Source: Paramecium pentaurelia (lineage: Eukaryota; Ciliophora; Oligohymenophorea; Peniculida; Parameciidae). Taken from it: DNA of 64,000 nucleotides. The DNA is taken from positions 95,034-159,033 of the forward strand of contig CAJJDO010000167.1 in the NCBI GenBank assembly GCA_905183005.1, given 5' to 3'. Both the position numbers and the translations under genes were made by a program. Shown one piece after another: positions 36,401 to 48,451 of the stretch. The stretch's first letter is position 1; every line of letters starts with the position of its first letter. A model generated the notes under the pieces. That model was not told the origin of the DNA. It worked only from the letters and a program-made list of their open reading frames with translations, and ran no database searches.

Positions 36401-37312
36401 TATTTTATTTTAATCCAATATTAATTAATTATTTTTGATTTCTAATTGAAATGACAATTATTATAATGTACATTTATTAATAAAAGTATTAGAAAAATTT
36501 GTTACTAATGCAACTTGATAGAGAGAAAATTCAGGAGTTTAAAGATTTAATATTAGTATTTGATTTTGAGTCAATATCCTTAAAATATTTGAGGAGCATA
36601 TTTCAATGTTAATAATGAATTCATTAGATTTATTGTAATTATTCATGTTTAAATTAGTTTAATTGATAATTTTTTAATGATTTATATCAATAAAATAATT
36701 TGTAAATGATGAATTTGAACAATTTTTCTCAAATATTACAAGCAATGAAAACATAAATTTAGAATCTATTTGACAAATAGGATTGTAGTCTAAAACAGTT
36801 AAGTTTTTTATAGTAAAGTTTTATTCCATAGATTATTGATTCAAATTAAGTATTTATATTATGATCTTAGTTTCTTGCATTTTGCAAATTAACATGTAGA
36901 ATTCCTGATTTAGATAATGCAATGAGAAACAATTTTGTTAATTTAATTAAATTGAGTATTTTTTAGGTTGAATAACTAATTAATTATTTGAGAGGTAGTT
37001 CTTAATTGTATACAAAAATGAAAGTTTCTGATCTTCCAATTAAACAATATCAATATCTTGATTATTAGATTTTATTAATGAATATAATTTTGTCTAGGGT
37101 GAGATCAGAGGCTACTTATATTCTTCAGTAAGGTTGTATTCTTGGACTAATGATAATGTTTGATATTGCTTGGATATGTCAATATCGTAGGGAATGACAA
37201 TGATGGCTAAATTTGTTTGGATGTATTCATTTTCAAGGATGAATTAAGTATTTTCAAGAAGTTGAAGATAGACAACTTAGAGTAATTAGAGCAAGATGAA
37301 TTTTGATGGCAT
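33440..37312 (-). CDS. Giant type I membrane protein, ectodomain family member 4 (1290 aa)
   Basis: Intronless, 1291 codons from ATG 37312 to TGA 33440-33442. The N-terminus MPSKFILLQLLQVVYLQLLE can act as a signal. The C-terminus has a helix IRLIITIINVLLIQFFLLLR and a basic tail KKQKNNAPKK. The motif N-N-T-H-F near 33708-33724 is about 95 residues before the end, as in the other three members. Long Asn/Gln/Ile-rich ectodomain with many N-x-S/T sites. Family-level function unknown. Head to head with the ankyrin gene, 136 bp apart. Confidence 0.88.
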
Positions 37313-37448
37313 TAGAGGAAAATAAAATGGTTAGATTAATAATTGATTTAAAATAATCTGTTGTTATTCTGGTTGTGTTATAAATGATTAAAGTATAATA
37401 TATTTACAAATATTATTTTATAATATATAATAATTTTAATAACAAACA
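37313..37448. promoter_or_regulatory. Divergent promoter region
   Basis: 136-bp gap between two divergent start codons (giant membrane protein, minus; ankyrin protein, plus). Both promoters must fit here. No motif recognised. Confidence 0.4.
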
Positions 37449-39364
37449 ATGGACCCAGAAAAATAACTGATGGATTAACCAATAGAAGAGGAGTCTGATA
37501 TGGATGAAGATGAGAAGAGAGAGAAGGGAGATTGGCATTAATAATTGTATGAATATATATTTAGCTAATTAGATTGAGTGCATGTTAGAAAGGAGATATA
37601 ACAGCGGTCTAAAGATGTTTAGATAAAAGAGCAAATGTTTTATATGAGGATAAGAAAAAATGGAATCCATTAATGTGGGCATCATGTAGAGGGTACACAG
37701 AAATAGTGCGTGTTTTATTGTCTCGTTAAGCAGCAGCACCATATGTTCCCGAAATGGCATTGATATTGTAGAACTTTGCATAGACAATGCCTGTTTATTC
37801 AAGTCCATTGAATCAATCATCTCCTAGCAAGTCTACTTATTTTGGAGGAAGTCCTGGAGGTGTTGCTTAATCAGCAGTGTTTAATTTCCCTTAATAATTA
37901 ACTAAGAAAGTTGTCTAAGGAATTATTAATTAATAAGTTCGTTCGACACCATTAATGTGGGCATGTTTTAAAGGACATGTACAAGTTGTATGGTTATTAT
38001 TAAAGGCAGGATTGAGTTGGGAGGTATAAAAAAATTAGAGATTTTAATATAGGATGTAGATCAATTTGGGAATAACAGTGTTCATTTGGCAGCATCAGGA
38101 GGGAACTAAGTAGTATTTTAGACATTACTATTTTATGGAATAGCAGTAGACAGACCAAATACAAGGGGACACACTGCAAAAGATTTGGCAACTAATGCCT
38201 ATATATTATAGTTGATTAAGTTATTAGAGGCAAGTGGTTAATAAGCCAATTATTTTTGTATGACATGTAGGAGGTTTTGGAAGTAGGAGGAATATAAGAT
38301 GGATTGGGTATTTGAGAATGCTGAATCAACAGACATGGAAAAACCTGAAGGGAGATGTTTGAATTGTTGGAACACAATAAAGAAACACACTGAAGAATTA
38401 TTAAGCATAATTGATAAATAAGATCATAAAATATTGACAGAGAAATTGAATGAGATTGAGAAGGGAATAGTAATTAAGAATGAGAATGGGAAGGAAGAAT
38501 TCTAAAGAATAGAGATAGATCCAAAGAATTATAAATTTGCTTTAATTGAATAGGAAAAATTGAGAACTTAGAATGTGATATTGGATTATTTGAGTACTTT
38601 GAAACATGTTTCTAATTATAAAACAATCTTGAAATCTGTCAATTAGATTTAAGCTATGTTGGATGATGCTGTAAATAGAGGTGTTAAGATTGATGCTCAT
38701 GTTAAGGAGGAAGCTGAAAAAGAGATGGACAGATTAAAGGCAGAGGTATATTTAAATTATTTTGATAGAGAAATTTATAATTCGAATTAGATAATTTGGA
38801 TATTGGATTGTCAACACCTGAATAAGTGGTTGTGTTGAATGATAAAGTAGTTATAGCAACAGAAAAAGGAGTTGATAAATAATATATAGATCAAGCTTCA
38901 GAATTAAGAGATAAGATGGCTAAAGCTATTCAAGCTAAGAAAATATTGAAGATGTTTAATGAATATCCTGCAAGAGAGATTCCAGATCCTATTAAATGGG
39001 ATCCAAAAACCAAGAAACCTATTGATCCAATAACAGGTAAACCAATTGATCCTTTAAAATTGGCATTACAGAATCAAAAGAAAAAAAAGAAGAAGGAACC
39101 TAAGTTTGTAATTCCAGAATGGGCTAATGATGTAAAATCTTTGGATGAGAATATTAAGGGTATTATTTATTTTATATTATGATTGTAGGATTGGAAGGAT
39201 TATTAAAGGAGGCAGAAGTACTTAATTTGAATCATGAATTTGTAGAGGAGAGTGTTTAATAAATAAAGAGAATGAAAAATGAAATGAGATATAGAAAAGA
39301 AGTTGATGAATAATTGAAGTGGATTGCTGATGCTAAAGCTGCTGAAAAAAAGAAAAATAAATGA
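37449..39364 (+). CDS. Ankyrin-repeat protein with Cys-pair and coiled-coil tail (602 aa)
   Basis: Four introns, 37547-37572 (26), 38024-38052 (29), 38746-38768 (23) and 39160-39188 (29), give 603 codons. After an acidic start (MDPEKQLMDQPIEEESD) come ankyrin repeats (WNPLMWASCRGYTEIVRVLL, TPLMWACFKGHVQVVWLLL, GNNSVHLAASGGN) split by a roughly 70-residue Ser/Pro/Gly insert. A C-x-x-C pair follows (CMTC) and a later C-L-N-C that together could hold a metal. Next come a charged coiled-coil part and the Pro/Lys-rich segment IPDPIKWDPKTKKPIDPITG with a near-repeat KPIDP. The last 60 residues are helical. Ankyrin repeats bind proteins; a ciliary or cytoskeletal role would be a guess. Stops 13 bp before the stop of the opposite gene. 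Confidence 0.88.
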
Positions 39365-39377
39365 TATATATAATGTA

Positions 39378-39887
39378 TCAATCTAATAATTCAATATTCT
39401 TGACTGCATTAATTATGACTTATTTTGAAGTTTCAACAATTTCACCGCCGACAATCATTTCATCCAAAATAGAATATGCCTTACAATAGTAGCTTCATTA
39501 ATATACTTTATTGAAGTTGAATACTATGTCTAATTCACAAACATTTCCAAAGTATTTGTCTAATACTTCAACATACAAATGTATCAATTCTAGCATTGTT
39601 AATTCATTATCACTCACATCAACACACAAAGCAAAGAATAATCCTGCGTATCTTTTGTAGATGATTTTATAATTCCTGAACTAATTATAATGAAACTCTA
39701 AGTACTTCCAAAAAGTTAGTGTGCTTAGTGTCTCGACATACTATTAATCGATGAACTTCATTCTGCAATTTTACTTTCTCAGCATCATCATAATAGACAT
39801 ACCATTTTGAAAGTCTTGTCTTCCCCTATCTATTCTACAACAAAATAAATCTAATCTGAAATGAATAACTATATATATTAGTACCAT
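39378..39887 (-). CDS. Clathrin adaptor AP complex sigma (small) subunit (142 aa)
   Basis: Small chain of an AP-1/AP-2 type adaptor, part of the vesicle coat. The first exon is only ATG; a 29-nt intron (39856-39884) follows, then IRFILLQNRQGKTRLSKWY, the hallmark start. Further introns 39681-39705 (25 nt) and 39480-39506 (27 nt). The total of 143 codons equals the length of AP-2 sigma. Seen: CRDTKHTNFLEFRNYKIIYK, RYAGLFFALCVD, YVEVLDKYFGNVCELDIVFN and the end DEMIVGGEIVETSK. The 27-nt intron contains an in-frame TGA, the 3n-intron rule of Paramecium. AP-1 and AP-2 sigma cannot be separated by eye; the length favours AP-2. Confidence 0.95.
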
Positions 39888-39934
39888 GATTTTTCAAATT
39901 TATTTATTTAATTATAATAATATATATTAGTAAT

Positions 39935-40969
39935 TCATTAAGCAATCCATGGATGATTTAAAATCTATTCGATTGTAGGTCTTTTATTGCAATCATGTTA
40001 AAGGATTCCTTTTACAAAATTCTGAAAATCTGAGCTACTCCACTATGGAAACTAATATTGCAAATGTTATATCTTTCTTTTTGTATCATTCTCATTATGT
40101 GATTCAAAAGGTGGTCTCCCTATTCATAATCTTAAAAATTACCAACTACTAATTCATATGCCAATACTCCTATTGTCCAAACATCTACTCTATTATCATG
40201 AGGTTGATAATTAATCATCTCTGGACATAAGTAATCTAAAGTACCACATAAAGTTTTTCTTCTATTTGATGGAGTATGAACACTCCAACCAAAATCTGAA
40301 ATCTTGAACACATCATCATTGAAACACAATATGTTTTCAGGTTTCAAATCTCTATGTATGACATTCATTGAATGCATATATCCAATAGCCATTGTTATTT
40401 GCTTGATAATATTTGATGCCATTTTTTCATTGAATCTTTTATTCTATTACTTTTTCATTAAACCATATAAGTCTCCCAATGGAGCCCATTCAAGCATTAA
40501 GTAAACACGTTTTTCTGTTTAAAAAAAACCATAAAAACTAATAATATTAGGATGTTTGAGATGTGTAAGTATTTCCACTTCTCTGGTTAAAGATCCAGTC
40601 AATTAACATAGATTGAGTTGTCTTTTACTTATTACTTTTAAAGCGAGGATGAATTTACTTTCACGCTCCCTAATTGGATATAAAATAATTAATACCTCGC
40701 TAAATAAACATGACCAAATTTACCATTTCCTAAATACCTACCCATTTCAAAATTTCTTAAACTCCATTAATTAGGATCAAATTCTACTTTATATATAATT
40801 TTATACCTTTATCTTACTGATTAAAATCTTCATTATCACTATAATTATTTCGAGTTTCTTCTTCAATTGAATCTTATATTTGAGGTTTCTTGTCCAAACA
40901 TTCCACTCCTCGTGTGTTTTCGTAAGTATTTGTAATAATTGATAGAACTGAGTTTGCAGTTTACCACAT
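39935..40969 (-). CDS. Aurora-type serine/threonine kinase (321 aa)
   Basis: Introns 40787-40806 (20 nt), 40670-40695 (26 nt) and 40120-40142 (23 nt) give 322 codons. After a roughly 55-residue acidic N-tail comes a complete kinase domain: glycine loop LGNGKFGHVYLA, ALKVISK lysine, HRDLKPENIL and SDFGWSV. The T-loop RRKTLCGTLDYLCPEMI is the Aurora signature, followed by DVWTIGVLAYELVVGRPPFE and the end RPTIEQILNHPWIAQ. Aurora kinases act on mitotic spindles and, in protists, on cilia; the DFGWSVH-P and R-x-T-x-CGT segments separate them from other AGC-like kinases. The 20-nt intron is at the lower size limit. Confidence 0.95.
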
Positions 40970-41043
40970 AAAAATTTAACAGCAAATTTATATTATAATT
41001 AATGAGGGAATAAAAAACAAATAATAACTGATTATATATTTAT

Positions 41044-43220
41044 TCATGATATAACTATTCTACTGAGATCGCCATTGTGTTTTCGATATAAATCACAAGC
41101 TTTACGCAAATTACCAAACCATCCAAATGGACCCTTTGCGCTAGCATGATTAACCAACAATTTAGGAATTGAGCCTTTAATATCATTATTAGAGACAAAT
41201 GTAATTTTAGTACCAGAAGAGGTATTCTCAAAAACATAACCTTTAATTAAAGTATATTGTAAATACCAGCAATTTCAGTATGGGCTCGTACTGGATTCTT
41301 AGTAATTGGAAATTCTGGTAGATCAACTGAATAAAACAACAGACATATTTATCCCTTATAAGGAAAATCATATCTTAATACTCTCCTTTATAACCATTCT
41401 CTAGTACTTACAATTGGAATTGGAGGAACAACAACATAATACATAATATCAATATCTTCTCGTTCATGTCTCACTATATTAAATTTCTGCATAATTTTGT
41501 CCCATTTAGTTCTAAATTCCTTCTAATACACTGCATTAAAGACAACTTATTTATCATGGCTGTAAATGAATGAATGTCCTTTCAAAAATACACTACCACA
41601 ACCTGGTTTCATTGATTTGTATATATAGATATCATCTTTAGTAGTAACACATTCCCAAGAATCAGTTGATTCCTCATAAAATTGGAGAAAGAGTTCAAAT
41701 TTTTTTGTTGTCTCCTCAGAATATTATACAATTTATTAATTGATATCAACAGATTAACGATGTTATAAAGAGACTTATTACTCAGGTTCAAGGATTTGTT
41801 TAATATCAGCTTAACTCAAAGATTAGGCCAGAGAATTTTAAATAATTTAATCTCCTTAATTAGAATCAATAAAAACTAAATTTGGATGTTGAGTTATTTT
41901 TAATTATAATTCTTATAGTTTTTGGGATGATTTTAGACAATCTTCTTGTAAAGGTTAAAATTCTGATTCACTACCAGCAGAATATTGAGATTTTAATTAT
42001 TATTTAGGAGTAAGATTTTATTCATTTTCTTCTTAAATAATTTCTAATTCAATTTACTTAATATCTCCTATTTATTTTTATTCAATTTATTATTAATCAA
42101 TCTATTGATCTATAACAATACCAATTTGTTCAATATCTCTAAAATGTTATTTTTTCAAATAAGAAATTATACTGTCATTTTTGATGGATTGTTTCATCTT
42201 TTCAGCTAACATCTTAATATAGGTAATTCTCATTTGTGGATCTGGATATTATTTGGTTAATTGTATGACATCCTTTTAAATTAAGAAACATTTTGCTTAA
42301 TCTCTAATTTTTTTCAGTACTTTTGATTTTGGATTAGAATCCTCTAATAATCGAACTAAGGGTCTTAAGACATTGTCTATAGCCTTCATTAAACAAACTT
42401 CAAGTTCAGCTCTAAAATTTTTGAAATGCTGAAATTCTTCAATGTCTCCACGATTCAATTCACTATTTTCACTTAATAATCTCAAAATTCTTAAGTATTC
42501 ATGTGACATTTTTAGAGATAGAATGAGAGCATGAATGAAATATTTCTCTTTGAAGATTTCAGCAACTTTAAGTATAATCTTTTTAGCTTATTTTTGTTAA
42601 TCAGCATTGAATTATTTGTAATGCAAAGCAGTCTTTGTTTCCAATAACAATTTCTCTGCTATAAATCTTACAAAATTAACATTATATCTATAAGTTTTAC
42701 CTCTCTCTTCTGCCCATTTAATATAACAACGTAATCTGATTGAATAGATATCAAATTCCAATAATACCTTTTAAGATGTAAATGTTTTCTTCATACGACG
42801 ACCTGCGTATCTACCAAGCATAACTCCTAGAACTCCTCCAGCTATCATACCCATGATAGTAAAACCTAAGGCTAAGAAGCCAACGATTCCCATAAAGGCC
42901 ATGCCCAAGAGAGAACTTCAATGAGAAAAACAAAAATACCCTACATTCCTTCTATCGAATATGTTCCTGTCATCAAGAGCTGTACTAAACTCATAAAATT
43001 GTGCCTAATTAAAAAAAACTTATGGTAAGTAGAGGTGAAGTCGCATGATGTGATTCAAAAGATCTTTTTCATTTTTAATGGCAGGATAAAACTCTATACC
43101 AATTGTTGGTTTGCATTCAGTTATTAAAGAAACTCTGTTATATTTGTATAGTTGTAAACGTTTATCAAACATATCTACTAGTGATTCCCAACTACCAGCA
43201 AAATGTTCTTTCTAAGCCAT
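41044..43220 (-). CDS. START-domain protein with Gly-rich hydrophobic segment (708 aa)
   Basis: Lipid-transfer type. Introns 42916-42939 (24 nt, with in-frame TGA) and 41241-41266 (26 nt) give 709 codons. Residues about 95-135 form a Gly-rich hydrophobic hairpin-like segment (GMAFMGIVGFLALGFTIMG, then AGGVLGVMLGRYAGRR). Helical and Gln-rich parts follow. The C-terminal roughly 205 residues are a START domain: WECVTTKDDIYIYKS, EFRTKWDKIM, MYYVVVPPIPIVSTREWLQR, NPVRAHTEIAGYVFE, KGPFGWFGNLRKAC. START domains carry phospholipids, sterols or ceramide between membranes; the PC-TP-like STREWLQRR block suggests phospholipid. The hydrophobic segment may anchor it in a membrane. Confidence 0.9.
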
Positions 43221-43334
43221 TTATTGTGCTGATAACACAAGCTTCTAAAGAGATAAAGCTTACATAAATTTAAAAATTATTTTTATGATAATTCATGGGA
43301 ATATATAAATTACATAAAAATAAGTATATGATGA

Positions 43335-43904
43335 TCATTTCTTCAAGGATTCTTGCAACGCTTATATCTTTTAAAGTAATTAATTAATTTCTTAGTCTTA
43401 ATATTTAATCATCTAAGAAGTCTAAGCCTCTAATTTTTCTCTATTTTGAATTTCCTCAATTATTCTTTTTTCTATCATCTGAGTATGAGGTACAACTTTA
43501 AAAGCATATTGATGAACATTCACTTCCTTCTTCCCCAATTAATCCTCCATAGATTCACATTACTCAATCAAAGCTATTCTCCACTTCTACAATTTATCTA
43601 TGCTAATAGTTTCCACTTCAGTAGTTTGAATATCTTTTTCTATTTCCTACAGTTTTGTTAAACTATCTGAGCATGGCAATTAAGTTTGCATTCCCATACT
43701 TCCACAACGAGACAATTAAGGTTTTTTAAGGGGTGCTTCTTAATTCTATTAATTCACATTCATTGTCGCCATTCGTTATTATTATAATCTATGAGTTGGT
43801 TAAATTACTGGGCTTCGTGCCTTGACTACATTATTCGAATTAGATTTATCAGGAAAAAAGCGAACGTTATTAAGAGAGTTTACTTGTTTCTTGTGTGTTG
43901 CCAT
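43335..43904 (-). CDS. Small basic/coiled-coil protein, unknown (189 aa)
   Basis: Intronless, 190 codons. The N-terminus MATHKKQVNSLNNVRFFPDK is basic, a Gln/Pro-rich middle follows, and the last 100 residues are helical and charged (LQEIEKDIQTTEVETIS ... QYQDQEINQLLQKIQALQ) with heptad spacing. No signal or membrane segment. Family unknown; may be a cytoskeletal protein. It lies 114 bp downstream of nothing but its own promoter side, and its stop faces the START gene start in the same direction. Confidence 0.8.
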
Positions 43905-45186
43905 TAAAAATTAAATTATTATTATGCACAATATCTCAAATTCTAACATTCAGTAAGGAAAGTTGAAGTATTTTTAATATCAACCTCTATTTCTATACTA
44001 TTTTTTGGAGATCAATTGTTGTTATTAATTCTTATAAATTTAACTTGATAATCAACCATCATTATTTAAGTTTAAATAACATTAGAAGAACAGTGATTAT
44101 CTATTGAAATTCATATTCATTTTATATGACTCAATCTACTAAGTTATTTCAATTATTGATACATCAATAAGCTTTTAATTACTGAACTTAAATTTCTCAA
44201 AGACTAAAGGTTAACATTAATATTGTTATCTAATTAGATTATTACCAATATTAATAATATCTTCAATTTATGATTTAATATTCCTTAATAATTTAATAGT
44301 CAGTTTTGAAGTTGTGTTCCATGAATTCATTATTTATCTTTTAAGAATAAAAGAATAATAATATGTAGTATTTTATTAAAATATTAATGCTCAAATAGAG
44401 ACAAATTTAGTTCCTAAGTGATTTCATGTATTTAAAATAAGTTTATACATAATGAAAATATAATATACAAAAGTAATGATAAGTTTTGTTAAATTTTAAT
44501 TTTTAAATATAAAGTTTTGTTTTCTTTAGAATATTTCTTATCATCAATTAACAATTTCCTTTGATAAATTTAAAGTAAACTTAATTTTGAATAATACTTA
44601 ACTCCATTATCTTTAACTTTATGATAATTGATGATGAATTATACAGTAGTAACTATATGATAAAGTTCTAAGTATATCTATATGGTCTCTTTTGTTTAAA
44701 ATATGAATACTTTACTTAATATATAAGATTCCTAAATTTCATCCAGTTAATAATTTGAATTATTTAAGTAAAAGAACAATTAAAATAACTGTATTTGAAA
44801 TTTAGAAATCTTTAAATTGTTATATATAAATTTAAGTATAGAGATTTACTTTTGAAAATGAATATGCTATTTCAAGAAAAAACAAATAATTGATTGAATA
44901 AATCAAGAATATGGAGTATGATCCTTATTAAAAGAGAAAATATATTTGTAATAGTATATTAATAATCTATAAAAGAGATTTTAAAAAACGATAAATTCGT
45001 AATTTAATCTCAAGATTAATAGTAACTAAAACTTGGATTAACAATTATAGTATAATTGTATTATAATATACTCAAATCCTATCAGAATTTAACAGATGAT
45101 CTAGAATATAAATATTCAATCTGATTTAGTATTGATAAATTATATTAGAATGAAAATTGTTCTATATTATTAATATGTTATATGCT
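43905..45186. other. Longest gene-free stretch (about 1.28 kb)
   Basis: A+T-rich sequence between two minus-strand genes. TGA occurs often in all six frames and no run of codons with protein-like composition was found. No RNA gene was recognised. For a genome with such short spacers this length is unusual. Confidence 0.55.
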
Positions 45187-45876
45187 TCATAATTTTTGAT
45201 TATAATAAGCTGCTGCTGCTGCTATCAATTTTGAATCTTATGTCTTTAATATATTTTACCATGTAAAATCTTAGATCACTAACTTTATTTATTCTCCTTC
45301 TCCTTCTGCTCCATGTGTTTTCTTACATAATTCATCTAATTATGCTTATTCCATATTCTTCTCAACAACAAATAAATGAATCACTTCATCACTTCCACCT
45401 GGAGATACTAACATATCTTATAAATAACGCATTTCATTATGTTAAATGCATATTCCTGTTTCTTCCTTGATCTCTTTTGCAGCTACTCCTCCAAAATCAC
45501 CCTATTCATCCATCATACCAGCAGGTGCCTCTATAGTAAATTTACCAACTGGGACTCTAAACTGTTATGTAAGCACCATCTTATTATTAACCAACAAAAG
45601 AATTGCCACAGCATCTCCTCTCAAAAATACGAAGCCAGGTAATTTAATACCATTAAGATAAGCATCAATTACTAAATTGACAAAACCAATATTTTATCCA
45701 AACATGTATACATAAGATACCTCTATTGATTTAACTTCCACATTAGATTATTCCCAAGAGTTTATATAATTTTAAAATTTCTTAGCCTACTCTACTTTAT
45801 TGAAATGATCCATCAAAACATTCTCTCCTTTAATAAATTGAACATTTTGTCCTCTTATTAAGATATTTCTAATCAT
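45187..45876 (-). CDS. Nudix hydrolase, ADP-sugar pyrophosphatase-like (229 aa)
   Basis: Cleaves nucleoside diphosphates linked to another moiety, with Mg. Intronless, 230 codons. The Nudix box reads G-x-x-x-x-x-GDFGGVAAKEIKEETGI with the KE-x-x-EE-x-G core; directly before it is FTIEAPAGMMDEQ. This matches the variant box of plant NUDX14 ADP-sugar diphosphatase (LPAGMLDDDKGDFVGTAVREVEEE) more than the standard MutT box. Further support: QQFRVPVGK before the box and SPGGSDEVIHLFVVEK after. The C-terminus has Ala5, coded by a GCA repeat at 45208-45226 (GCTGCT on plus). Specificity for ADP-sugars is inference. Confidence 0.9.
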
Positions 45877-45919
45877 TAATATTAATATAATAATGATTAA
45901 CTAAATTTATAATGAAGAA

Positions 45920-48095
45920 ATGAGAACTAGTAAAAAACTTAAGATCAAATTTCAAAAGAAAGCTGGAATGAAAGACTCTTAACTAATTATGCAACATCTT
46001 GCTGAAAGTGTAGCTAGAGAATCTCAAAAACTTGAACCAACTCCAAATCCTTTTTTACATGAATCTAAATTACAAGAACATTTATCTGAACGTAGAAGAT
46101 AAAGCTCAGTTCATTAAAATGATTGGTTTATGAATGATCATCCATTAGCATAATCTAATTATTTTACTCCCGCAGATAGAATCACTTTTGGAAGTATTGA
46201 CAATAGAGATAGATCTTATGATCGTTTCTAATCAAATTGGTACATTCTATATATATTTGTTAAGCTCATTGAAATCTTCTCTTACATCCAGTCAATTGTT
46301 TTCCATACCAAACAAAGTTACCGAATTAATAGGACATTACCCTGAATATTTGAAGATCTTATCTGATGACATCTAAAATTAAAAGAGAAAAATTTGTGTA
46401 GATTGCAATAGACTCAAAGATCTTATATCAGAAGAAATAGATAAAAAACAAAATGAATTGCTAAATACTTTAGATTAAATTCTAATAAATTATGAATCCA
46501 ATTATCAAACATTACAAGATATGGTCAATCAATTCAAATAATCATTTTTATAAGTTCCATCTGCATTAAATAGATCAATCCCTGTCAATATTTCATCTAT
46601 TACTATTTTTCATTATGATCAAGATGAAAATTATAAAAAGATTAAAGAAGAGAAATGTCTCATCAAATAAAGATTGTCTAATATAGATTCTGAATTAATG
46701 AAACGAACACTTATCTTTATGGCTGAAGACATGGATAATCAAATTACACATAAACCAGGTTATAGACATACAGAAACTCTGTAATTAAAATATGATGAAT
46801 TTTAAAAATAACTTATCAATTCAATTACAACTTAATTGAATGAAATGAATCTTGTTATGGAACTTACACCATAATACAATTATGAACATATATTATTATT
46901 ACCTAAGGTAGAAACTGTAATTGCCAATAATCGTTAAAATGCTATTGGAGGAGATAGAGATTTATAAGAATTGGAAAATTTAAAGACACTTATATAGAAT
47001 AAATTGAAATCTTAAAAATTCAATATGAATATTAGTTTAGGATTAGGATAGAGTATGAAAAACTTTGGATTAAAGTTAGAGTATAAATACTAATCAAATA
47101 ATCCTTTATTAAGTATTTAAGCAATTACAGATAATATTATTGCAGTTGGAAGTAGAAATGGATTAGTTTAAGTATGGGATTTGAAAAATAAAGAATAATG
47201 TTTCACAATTCAAACAAAATAATCTGTCACTTGTATGAGAGTTTTCAAAGGATTTCAAGGAGATTTTAATGTAACTTCTAGAGCAAATGCATTAGGAGTA
47301 GATTTAAAAGAATAATAATATCTTATAACTGGTAATCAAGACATAAAAATATGGGATATTAAGACTGGAGGTATGATTAAATAATTGAAAGGATAAGGAA
47401 ATGTAATCACATCGATGTTATGTTTATTAGATAATCATACTTTAATTAGTGGACATGAAGATGGTAAGGTATCATTTTGGAATGCATATTCTGGAATGGT
47501 AATGAAGAAACTTTAAGATCATAGTGATTCTGTAAATGGAATTATATTAACGAAAGATGGAAGAGTGATTACAGGAGGTAGTGATAAAAATATCATTATA
47601 TATTAAATACATTATGTGAGATCATAGATATATACAAGATAAGTATTTGGTGATGCTTTAAAATAATAAGTACTTAGAGATGAATGTCAAATATATTGTA
47701 TGTAAGCATCTATGATTGATGAAAATCTATTTGTGACTGGAGGTAGTGATTGTAAAATTAAGATATGGAATTTAAAATCATAGAAGATTGAGAAAGAGAT
47801 CATGGGACACAAATAACCAGTAGGTGATTTTGTTATGTTGGAAAATCCTTTAGATGTTGATAAAGAGAAGATGTTTGCTATTGTATCAGTTGCAACAAGT
47901 GAAGATGTTTTACGTATATCAACATCCATAAGTCCACTTAATAGTGGTGTGTATTTAAATGAAAAGATAGTGAATGAATTTGGTGCTACTTGTGGACCTC
48001 TATTATAGTTAATATAAGATAAGGAAGGATTAAGACTCTTAGTTGTTAATTAGGATGAAGAAAATTAGAGTTTTATGATTTTAAAATTACAATGA
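45920..48095 (+). CDS. WD40-repeat protein with helical N-terminal half (716 aa)
   Basis: One 25-nt intron at 46240-46264 gives 717 codons. Residues about 100-370 are helical with Cys pairs (KICVDCNRLKDLI) and probable coiled coil. From about 375 to the end are WD repeats: SRNGLVQVWDLKNKEQ, GNQDIKIWDIKTGG, GHEDGKVSFWNAYSG, GGSDKNIIIYQ, GGSDCKIKIWNLKSQ. This is a scaffold architecture, as in TRIM-like or PAFAH-like proteins, without a family name being possible. The start is overlapped by a three-codon upstream ORF (ATG AAG AAA TGA at 45912-45923) whose stop shares bases with the real ATG. That could lower translation. Confidence 0.88.
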
Positions 48096-48451
48096 AAGAA
48101 TATTAACGAATTTCAATGTATTTTTCTATAATTTCTAATCATATTAATAGAGTTTGCATACTTAATCCAATCATTCTTAATAATTTTTAAATTATTTTGA
48201 AATCTTTATAAATTTGGTATATATCATATTCTCCTTCAATATCTAGAATCAAATATATATTAAAAAAATTATTACAATTAATGCTAATACATTCTAAAAT
48301 AATATCTCAAATAAGAATTATAATCTTGAACAATAATATTCCTAATCTTCTTTATATAAATATCCCAATAATTCAGTTTTTATAAATTATATTTAAAAGT
48401 ATTTTATTCTGATTAATACTATAAATTTGAAATTAATATATATCTATCAAT
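48096..48451. other. AT-rich intergenic region
   Basis: About 355 bp between two plus-strand genes. No reading frame supported. It should hold the promoter of the next gene. Confidence 0.4.

Noticed and set aside
45439..45661. Two overlapping plus-strand ORFs of 67 and 71 codons
   Set aside because: They lie opposite the Nudix box, which is clearly coded on the minus strand.
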